Source: a virus
DNA length: 32,483 nt
Reading direction: 5' to 3' (one strand)
IMG/VR virus record: IMGVR_UViG_3300049001_000021
Coordinates: 1-32,483 of that record
Shown here piece after piece: positions 1 to 5,527 of the stretch. Positions within the stretch are counted from its first letter, which is position 1, and every line of letters starts with the position of its first letter. The translations under genes were made by a program, and so were the position numbers. The notes beneath the pieces were generated by a model. It was given only the letters and a program-made list of their open reading frames with translations. It was not told the DNA's origin and searched no databases.

Positions 1-127
1 GGCGATCACGCGCCCGCCTCGAGCCATGCGCCGAGCCGGTCGCGCAGCTCGGCGGCTCGCTCGCGCGTGAGGGTCACTGCGGCGACATCGCCCCCGCGGT
101 CTGCTATTGCGAGCACGCACACGGCGG
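1..127. repeat. Terminal direct repeat, copy 1 (circular-contig overlap)
   Basis: The first 127 bases are identical to the last 127 (32357-32483). A length of 127 equals a k-mer size commonly used by short-read assemblers, so this is most simply the overlap left when a circular assembly graph is written out linearly. Genes run through it in frame, and the non-redundant genome is 32,356 bp. A true terminal redundancy is possible but less likely. Confidence 0.95.
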
Positions 128-245
128 GGTTTGAGGGGTCGGTGGTGACGGCGAGCGCGCCGCCGTTGCGACCCGGGATGATCGCCTCGACGGCGAGCCC
201 CGTGGCTTCGAGATCGCGCCGCATCGCGTCGACCGCGGCGCTCAT
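6..245 (-). CDS. Hypothetical protein, 79 aa
   Basis: I do not recognise this protein. The ATG at 245 overlaps the stop of the membrane-protein gene upstream (ATGA, 242-245). Its own stop overlaps a GTG that starts the next gene on the other side of the circular junction, so it is coupled on both sides. The N-terminal half (VEAIIPGRNGGALAV, VCVLAIADRGG) looks like beta strands. The C-terminus is a charged amphipathic helix (RERAAELRDRLGAWLE). A long open frame continues upstream to 437, but that part is arginine-rich shadow of the neighbouring gene. The start of this gene is present again at the right end of the contig. Confidence 0.75.
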   Translation of the reverse strand: MSAAVDAMRRDLEATGLAVEAIIPGRNGGALAVTTDPSNPAVCVLAIADRGGDVAAVTLTRERAAELRDRLGAWLEAGA

Positions 246-523
246 CGGGCGGGCTCGGTGATCAGACCGGCGTCGGTGCCGGTGAGCTGTGCGGCGCGGT
301 CGGCGATGTCGGCGAGCCGGTCGGGGTCGCCCACCTCGACGACGACGGGCGTCTCGGTGCGGTAGGCGAGCGAGTGGCCGGCGATGACGGCGAGCGTCGC
401 CCCGATGGCGAGGGTGACGAGCAGTAGGGCCAGCCACCGCCGCGGGGGGGCGGCGAGGGTGACGAGCGGCGCCGAGCTGGTCGCGACGATGCGCGGCAGC
501 TCGAGGGTGTCGGTGCGGTTCAT
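242..523 (-). CDS. Small single-pass membrane protein, 93 aa
   Basis: The ATG at 523 is preceded by a strong ribosome site (GGAAGG about 10 nt upstream), which fixes the start inside a longer open frame. A hydrophobic helix spans about residues 30-48 (WLALLLVTLAIGATLAVIAG), flanked by two arginines on the N-terminal side. About 45 mostly polar residues follow (VEVGDPDRLADIADRAAQL), so an N-in, C-out topology is likely. It overlaps the next gene by ATGA. The lysis genes lie within about 1-3 kb upstream, so a spanin-like or holin-accessory role is conceivable, but nothing in the sequence proves it. Confidence 0.75.
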   Translation of the reverse strand: MNRTDTLELPRIVATSSAPLVTLAAPPRRWLALLLVTLAIGATLAVIAGHSLAYRTETPVVVEVGDPDRLADIADRAAQLTGTDAGLITEPAR

Positions 524-563
524 GGTGCGGGGTTCCTTCCCAGGGGGTGACGGTGCGAGGTGA

Positions 564-743
564 TCAGGCGGTCGTGGCGGCGCCCTCGCGGGCGAGCCGG
601 TCGATCGCGTCGGCGTCGTACTTGCGGGGCCCGCCCGGCACGCGCTGCACGGGGTGCGTGATCTGACGGGCGTCGTAGCGGTCGAGCTGCCGGATAGACA
701 CGCCGAGGCGCTCGGCAGCTTCCTTTGCGGTGAGGGTTGGCAC
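564..743 (-). CDS. MerR/excisionase-like helix-turn-helix protein, 59 aa
   Basis: This short gene starts with GTG at 743, behind GAAAGGAA in the upstream leader. The protein begins VPTLTAKEAAERLGVSIRQL, a typical helix-turn-helix in which LTAKEAAERLGVS forms the first two helices. The basic segment VPGGPRKYDADAIDRLA resembles the wing and last helix of MerR and Xis-type winged-helix proteins. At 59 aa it is a DNA-binding domain alone. Such proteins act as excisionases or small transcription regulators in actinophages. No integrase is visible here, so a regulatory role is more likely than an excision role. Confidence 0.85.
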   Translation of the reverse strand: MPTLTAKEAAERLGVSIRQLDRYDARQITHPVQRVPGGPRKYDADAIDRLAREGAATTA

Positions 744-804
744 CGGTGGGTTCCTTTCGGTTGCCGCTCGCGAGCCCCGGGGTCATGGGGGCCCGTCGGC
801 GGGG

Positions 805-1323
805 TCAGAGGGTCTCGAGCACGTCCACGTAGCCGGAGCGACCGCGCGTCGAGTCGGCGGCGCCGGCGAGCCATACGTACAGGCGCCCGCCGCTCGTGTT
901 GTCCGCCTTCGCCTCGCCCACGACGACGAAGGTGAGCCCGTCACAGGACGGCATCGCGCCGCGACGGAACCGAACGCGCGTCCCGGCGGGCATCTGGTTG
1001 GCGGACTCCCGCCGGACCTCGGCGACGGCGAGCTCACCGGCGCGGCGCGCCTGCTCGGCGTACACGCGACGCCGAGCGGCGCGGGTGAACGCCTCGGCCT
1101 CGGCGACGAGTGCCGTGTGCAGCTCGGCGGTGAGCTCGAACGACATGTCCTCGGCGGTCGCGACGACCTCGTCGACGATCTCGTCGGGGTGCTCGCCGAC
1201 CTCGACGATGAACGCCTCGAGGTCGTCCCAGCGGATATCGACGGCGCCGCGCACGTAGTGCTCGACGACGCGCTCGGCGGTGCGTGTGGTGGCGGTGGAC
1301 TCGATGCGTACCGGGCGGCTCAT
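805..1323 (-). CDS. Hypothetical protein, 172 aa
   Basis: I do not recognise this protein. It is the first gene of its unit, lying just after the hairpin at 1382-1419 and directly under the CGACAY operator repeats. The N-terminal third is acidic and helical (WDDLEAFIVEVGEHPDEIVDEVV). The middle is a long alanine/arginine helix (FTRAARRRVYAEQARRAGE). The last about 60 residues look like a small beta barrel (GTRVRFRRG, LTFVVVGEA, RLYVWLAG). The ATG at 1323 has no Shine-Dalgarno sequence, and an in-frame ATG at 1359 (12 codons longer) has none either. A leaderless message is possible, with a CATGAT -10-like box six bases before the ATG. Confidence 0.75.
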   Translation of the reverse strand: MSRPVRIESTATTRTAERVVEHYVRGAVDIRWDDLEAFIVEVGEHPDEIVDEVVATAEDMSFELTAELHTALVAEAEAFTRAARRRVYAEQARRAGELAVAEVRRESANQMPAGTRVRFRRGAMPSCDGLTFVVVGEAKADNTSGGRLYVWLAGAADSTRGRSGYVDVLETL

Positions 1324-1333
1324 GCGGTAATCA

Positions 1334-1369
1334 TGACACGGCGCGACATCGAACGCCATGCAACGACAC
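1334..1369 (+). promoter_or_regulatory. Operator-like site A: CGACAY repeats, 10-bp period
   Basis: On the plus strand the hexamers TGACAC (1334), CGACAT (1344), CGCCAT (1354) and CGACAC (1364) follow each other at exactly 10-bp steps, in the intergenic stretch before the gene that starts at 1323. The 15-base core GACACGGCGCGACAT is also found at site B (13800-13814). Hexamers on the same helix face suggest cooperative binding of a repressor or activator. The binding protein is unknown. Confidence 0.55.
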
Positions 1370-1381
1370 GCCGACGCGCCG

Positions 1382-1419
1382 CGACGCCCCCCGGTCGAGT
1401 GAGACAGCGGAGGGCGTCG
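1382..1419 (-). terminator. Hairpin terminator after the structural/lysis operon
   Basis: Arms 1382-1393 and 1408-1419 pair over 12 bp with a single mismatch (CGACGCCCCCCG with CGGAGGGCGTCG) around a 14-nt loop. It lies just downstream of the TAG of the papain-like peptidase gene. No U-tract follows, as is common in GC-rich actinobacteria and their phages. Confidence 0.65.
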
Positions 1420-1436
1420 GGTCGTGCGGGGGAGGG

Positions 1437-2156
1437 CTACTCGTCGAGCGAGCGCCCAACCTTGCGGCCGATCGGCACCGCGCACTCGCCGACCTTCGCG
1501 ATCAGCGTGCGCATGGTGTCCTCGGGGACGAACGCGGCGCCGTTGTTGCCGTAGTCGGTGCCCCACGAGTTCACCCACCAGAACCCCGGGCCCTCGCCGT
1601 CGTAGTCCGTCGACCAGCCGACGACGAGCAGGCAGTGCCCGCCGACCTGCTGCCCGCCGACCCGCACGACCCCGCGGTCGTCGGTGGAGTACATGCCGGC
1701 GTGCCACGGGATGCCGAGCACGAGTGGCCCGAGCTGGATCGCGGCGCGCATCTCCTCGACCCCGAACGCCCACCGCCACGAGTCCCACCACCCGAACTCG
1801 CGCCCGACCTTCATGCCGGCGTTGACGCTCGTGCCGCTGTAGCCCTCACCGGGCCACTCGTCGTGACGCTGCGCCCGGTGATACCACTGCGCCGCCATGC
1901 TCGAGGGGGCGTCGACCTCGCCGGCCACCGGGGCGGCGAGCACCTCGGCGACGCAGGCGTGCCCGACACACGAGCCCTCGCGGCCCTGGTCAAGAATCAC
2001 GCCCGGGCGCCACATGACGTCATGCGTCGGGGGGGCCTCGACGAGCTCGACGGCGGCGTACTTCCTCGAGGCGGGGTCGTGGTTCGGCTGCCAGTCGAGC
2101 ACCCGCTGCGGGTTGGCGGCGCGCTTGAGGGGTGCCGACCGGTCGCGCGGCGGCAT
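1437..2156 (-). CDS. Papain-like (family C1) cysteine peptidase, 239 aa
   Basis: The catalytic set of papain is complete. Oxyanion-hole Gln57 and nucleophile Cys63 lie in DQGREGSCVGHA, His174 in VGGHCLLVVGW, and Asn196 in WWVNSWGTDYG. These correspond to the conserved QGxxGSC, GGH and NSWG boxes of C1A peptidases. Length fits a mature catalytic domain, with no signal peptide, inhibitory propeptide or cell-wall domain visible. The start overlaps the amidase stop by one base (TGATG), so the two are translationally coupled, and a hairpin closes the operon just after. The position suggests peptidoglycan cross-bridge cleavage, a virion-borne peptidase or a host-directed protease. The sequence does not decide between them. 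Confidence 0.9.
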   Translation of the reverse strand: MPPRDRSAPLKRAANPQRVLDWQPNHDPASRKYAAVELVEAPPTHDVMWRPGVILDQGREGSCVGHACVAEVLAAPVAGEVDAPSSMAAQWYHRAQRHDEWPGEGYSGTSVNAGMKVGREFGWWDSWRWAFGVEEMRAAIQLGPLVLGIPWHAGMYSTDDRGVVRVGGQQVGGHCLLVVGWSTDYDGEGPGFWWVNSWGTDYGNNGAAFVPEDTMRTLIAKVGECAVPIGRKVGRSLDE

Positions 2157-3226
2157 CAGTCTGCCGCCGGGGTAGCGAGCTCGGCGAACACGTTGCGCAC
2201 CGCGGCCTCGACGACCGCGCCGAGCTGCTCGCCGCCCTCGATGCTCCCGCCGCCGTCGATCTTCGCCTGCACGCCCTCGACGACCGCATCGGCGATCAGG
2301 GGGGCGACAGCCGCAGCGAGCGCCTGTGGTGCGTCGTTCGCGTCGGCCGCAGCGAGCGCCCGCTGCAACGACATCAGCCGCTTGAGCAGGGCGTCGAGCC
2401 CCCACGGGTTCTCGGCGGTCGCGACGTTCGCCGTGACGCGCCTCGCGATCGCCTCGGCGAGCGAGCCGTGTTCCTTGATCAGTGCCTCGTCGGTCGGGGT
2501 GAGGGGCAAGTCGTCCTCCGGGGTGTCGGCGCCGTTCGCGATCGCGACGGCGAGGGCCATGAGCTCGGCGCGGGGGTAGTTGCCGCCGGGGTCGGTGTGC
2601 GTCGTGCCGCCGAGCACCCGCCTGATGTCGTCGTGGGTGCACCACCCGCGGCGCGGGCCCCCGGCGGCGGCGGCGCGAATCTCGTCGTCGGTCGCCCACC
2701 GCAGCGGCAGCGCCCACCGTCGGAAGCAGTCGACGAGATACTCGGCGACCCGGCGCATCTGCCGGCGCCCCTCGGGGGTCGTCCAGTCGGCGAGGGTGAG
2801 GTGTGCGTATCCGGCCTGCTCGACGCCCACGGTGAACCCGTTGGCGCGCGGCCCACAGTGATACGCGACCACGTCATCGGGGAGTAGCCGGATCGTCTCG
2901 GCGGGGTCGATCATGACGGTCGCCGAGGTGGTCGCCTTGGTCGCGAACCAGTTGGCAGCGATCGAGTAGGCGTAGCCGGCGCGCAGCGGCGTCTCGGCGC
3001 TGTGCAGTACCCCGAGGCGGGGTCCGCCGCTCATCGCGCCGCCGTGCGACCGGGCGGCGATCGTGCGGTCGACGATGGCGAACAGCAGTCGATCACCCTC
3101 GAACATCGCGAGGCGCCCGAGCTCGGCCGCTCGGGCGTCGGCGCCGGCCACGACCGCGGCCCAATCGTCCGCGGGTAGCAGGTGGCCGGCGTCGACCGGC
3201 TCGGGGGCGGTCGCGAGCAGGGTCAC
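2156..3226 (-). CDS. Endolysin, N-acetylmuramoyl-L-alanine amidase (Amidase_2 type), 356 aa
   Basis: This enzyme cleaves the lactyl-amide bond between MurNAc and the stem peptide to release progeny. The amidase fold runs from about residue 45 to 220. Likely zinc ligands are His75 (LGVLHSAETP) and His209 with Asp211 (TTHTDPGGNYP). Glu135 in TVGVEQAGYA and His197 in WCTHDDIRR match the conserved active-site region of the family. The last about 130 residues are alanine-rich helices without a recognised peptidoglycan-binding motif, so this may be a new wall-targeting or oligomerisation domain. The GTG start at 3226 overlaps the previous stop (GTGA). The papain-like peptidase follows with a one-base overlap. 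Confidence 0.9.
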   Translation of the reverse strand: MTLLATAPEPVDAGHLLPADDWAAVVAGADARAAELGRLAMFEGDRLLFAIVDRTIAARSHGGAMSGGPRLGVLHSAETPLRAGYAYSIAANWFATKATTSATVMIDPAETIRLLPDDVVAYHCGPRANGFTVGVEQAGYAHLTLADWTTPEGRRQMRRVAEYLVDCFRRWALPLRWATDDEIRAAAAGGPRRGWCTHDDIRRVLGGTTHTDPGGNYPRAELMALAVAIANGADTPEDDLPLTPTDEALIKEHGSLAEAIARRVTANVATAENPWGLDALLKRLMSLQRALAAADANDAPQALAAAVAPLIADAVVEGVQAKIDGGGSIEGGEQLGAVVEAAVRNVFAELATPAAD

Positions 3227-3405
3227 GACTCGCCCTCGTCGGTGACGGTGAGGCGGTACCCGGCGCCGTCGGGCAGGTTCTCGATCAGCGCCCGCACGAG
3301 CTCGTGGTCGCCGCCCGCCTCGACGTACTCGGCGCGCAGCTCGTCGAGGGCGGTCATTGCGTCGGCGTCGGCGACGTCGGCGGGCAGGTCCCGGGTCAGG
3401 GTCAC
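3223..3405 (-). CDS. Hypothetical protein, 60 aa
   Basis: This small acidic protein lies between a minor tail protein and the endolysin, and I do not recognise it. GTG at 3405 is preferred because GAGAGGA lies about 10 nt upstream. A TTG at 3423 that overlaps the previous stop is the alternative and would add six residues. It has a helical core (MTALDELRAEYVEAGGDHEL) and a final strand-like segment (GYRLTVTDEG). Its stop overlaps the amidase start (GTGA), so it may act in tail-tip assembly or lysis timing. Confidence 0.7.
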   Translation of the reverse strand: MTLTRDLPADVADADAMTALDELRAEYVEAGGDHELVRALIENLPDGAGYRLTVTDEGES

Positions 3406-3419
3406 GGGGTGCGGTCCTC

Positions 3420-4088
3420 TCAACTCAGGGTGATGAGCCCGGGCGAAGCGGGCCCTACGTCGGTGATCACGGTCTCGACGATGCCGCGCGCGTCCGGCGC
3501 CAGGCTGAGCGTCGATGCACTGGTGACCAGGAACGGACTCAACGTGTAGCTACCTGCGACGGTGACGGCGAATAGCCCGGTGGCGTACAAGTCCTGAGAG
3601 CCACTGGCGCCCGCGTTGCCGTACACCTTGGCGTCCCCGGCCAACACCGTGTCCGTAGCCACAGGGGTGCCCCCGCGGCGGGCGCGCACGTTCAGCGCCC
3701 CCCGGGCGGGCACGGCGGCCGAACTCCCCCGGCCCTTGCACTCGACCCGGTACGTGCGCCCCGGGATCAGGTCGACCACCCGGTTAACGACGCCGATGAT
3801 GCGCTGCTCGGTGGTCGTGCCGTCGGTGGCGGCGGTCGCCGTCATCGCGCCGCGGTCGACGAGTCCGAGCGCCTCGCGACACACCCAGGCGCCCGAGGCG
3901 GCGTCGTAGACCTCGGTGCGCTTCACGTCGAGCAGGTACGAGCGCATCCCGTCATCGGGTGCCGGCAGGTCTGCCAGGCGGGCGGACGCCGACGGGTAGA
4001 CCAGCGTCACCTGATCCATCAGGTACCCCTGCACGTCGGCAGACGTGAGCCGTTCGCGGGTAAACGTCTTGTGCCCGAGTCCTGCCAT
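3420..4088 (-). CDS. Minor tail protein, 222 aa
   Basis: The N-terminus (GHKTFTRERLTSADVQGYLM followed by a predicted EGM/LLD/EVY-type beta segment) is the usual opening of minor tail proteins that sit at the tail tip of actinophages. The C-terminal about 120 residues are rich in Thr, Val and Gly and look like a beta-sandwich (TYRVECKGRG, SYTLSPFLVTSASTLSL), probably a receptor- or carbohydrate-facing domain. It starts at ATG 4088 after a 59-bp spacer from the upstream tail gene. It is one of only two tail genes recognised after the tape measure, so the tail tip appears simple. Confidence 0.8.
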   Translation of the reverse strand: MAGLGHKTFTRERLTSADVQGYLMDQVTLVYPSASARLADLPAPDDGMRSYLLDVKRTEVYDAASGAWVCREALGLVDRGAMTATAATDGTTTEQRIIGVVNRVVDLIPGRTYRVECKGRGSSAAVPARGALNVRARRGGTPVATDTVLAGDAKVYGNAGASGSQDLYATGLFAVTVAGSYTLSPFLVTSASTLSLAPDARGIVETVITDVGPASPGLITLS

Positions 4089-4147
4089 GCGTCGAGTGCC
4101 TCGCCCTCAGTAGTCGATCGGTGCCAGGGTGTCACACCCCGGCGGCA

Positions 4148-5527
4148 TCACACAGGCAGCGCGCCCACGGGCCCGCCGAACGGCGCGAGCAGGTCGCCCG
4201 AGTCGAGGTCGGACACGTCGAGGGCGAACCAGCCGGTCGGGTTGGCGCCCGGGGTCGGGGCGGGCACGGTCGCCCACGTGATCGACCACGACCCGGGGGT
4301 GATGTCGTGCTCGATGCCGAGCACCCCGACGGTGCGCATGACGGTGGGCCCGAGCTCGGGGTGATACCGCAGCAGCCAGCGGTCGCCGATGTCGGTCGAG
4401 CACACCGCCTGCCACGCCTCGGGGCCCGCACCCCACGGGGCGGGGTTCAGAGTGTCGACGCGCAGCTCGGGCGTGCTCGAGGTGATCAGTGCGGACTCGG
4501 CCCACGGCGCCAGCTGCGAGTCGAACTCGAGCTCGAGGTCGCGGCGCTCGAGCGCGCGGCGGCGGTAGCGGGCCCGGCTCACCCCATCCTCGCGGACGAC
4601 GATCGCCGAGTCGGGCGGGGTCGACCCGTCGGCGGGCGACGGCACCCGCCGGGCGGCGATGGCGAGGTTCACGAGCTGCTCGGGCCCGCACACGGCGTCG
4701 AGCGCCTCGTAACAGCAGTGCGGCGCGGTCGGCGCCTCGCCGTGCCAGTCCGACAGGGTGCCCCGCACGGGGCCCGACAGTTGCGACTCGCGCCCGCGCA
4801 CGACGAGCTGGTTCGCGCTGTTGACCCACACCCGCCCGAGCTCGGCGTCGGCGGCGGCGGTGATGTCCTGCCAGCCACCCGCGAGGGGGCTCGGGGCGAG
4901 GGTGGCGGCATAGGCGGCATCGCTGTCGCCGCTCACCGTGGCGCTCGACCCGACCTCGGCGAGCACCCGCTGCGCCCGCTCGAGCAGGTTGTCGCCGCCG
5001 CCGACGCCCGGGTCGTCGCGACCCACCGACCGCCACGCGGCGAGCTCGCCGATCACGTCGACCGCCCGCAGCGTCACCCGTGGCGGGCCAGTGCGCGGAT
5101 AGGACACGGGCAGCTCGTCGAGCTCGGCGGTGAACAGCACCGACGACCACTCGGGCGCAGCCGGGTCGACGCCGCCCCAGGCGCGCACCCGTAGCGGCGT
5201 GCCGGTGTGGATCGCGTCGGCGTTCACGAGCGGGTCGAACCGGCGATCGGCGTCGAGCACCTCGATCGTCGCGATTCCGGCGTCGGCGCGGGTGAGTGGA
5301 CCGGCCAGCCGGAGCGCGCCGCGGGCGACGTGCACCCGGGTTACGTCACACACGATATTGAGCCACACGGCGTCGGCGTCGGCGGCCCCCCACCCGAGCA
5401 GGTCGAGCCCGTCGAGCTCGCTCACGTCGAGCAGGAACGAGTCGCCGATGTCGTCGGGCTGCACGTCGACGGCGAGGTTCGGGGCACCCTCGCCGCCGAC
5501 GACGATCTGAGTGATCGGGTCGGTCAT
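4148..5527 (-). CDS. Minor tail protein (tail-tip/baseplate), 459 aa
   Basis: It follows the tape measure with an ATGA overlap, the usual place of the distal tail or baseplate hub protein. The sequence has long mixed alpha/beta stretches typical of these proteins (RADAGIATIEVLDADRRFDP is common in actinophage minor tail proteins). A short motif is present twice, LDVSELDGLDLL near residues 33-44 and LDVSDLDSGDLL near 436-447, as if both ends carry the same small structural element. It probably forms the tip ring and helps eject DNA; this is inferred from position and sequence type. The start ATG 5527 is fixed by the overlap. Confidence 0.8.
   Translation of the reverse strand: MTDPITQIVVGGEGAPNLAVDVQPDDIGDSFLLDVSELDGLDLLGWGAADADAVWLNIVCDVTRVHVARGALRLAGPLTRADAGIATIEVLDADRRFDPLVNADAIHTGTPLRVRAWGGVDPAAPEWSSVLFTAELDELPVSYPRTGPPRVTLRAVDVIGELAAWRSVGRDDPGVGGGDNLLERAQRVLAEVGSSATVSGDSDAAYAATLAPSPLAGGWQDITAAADAELGRVWVNSANQLVVRGRESQLSGPVRGTLSDWHGEAPTAPHCCYEALDAVCGPEQLVNLAIAARRVPSPADGSTPPDSAIVVREDGVSRARYRRRALERRDLELEFDSQLAPWAESALITSSTPELRVDTLNPAPWGAGPEAWQAVCSTDIGDRWLLRYHPELGPTVMRTVGVLGIEHDITPGSWSITWATVPAPTPGANPTGWFALDVSDLDSGDLLAPFGGPVGALPV

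Noticed and set aside
1-127. Terminal repeat as a genuine long terminal repeat or attachment site
   Set aside because: The length equals a common assembler k-mer and coding continues across it. No integrase is present.
4107-4140. Short palindrome GGGTGTCACACCC as a terminator between the two minor tail genes
   Set aside because: The stem is only about 5 bp and the spacer is short; the tail genes most likely stay on one transcript.
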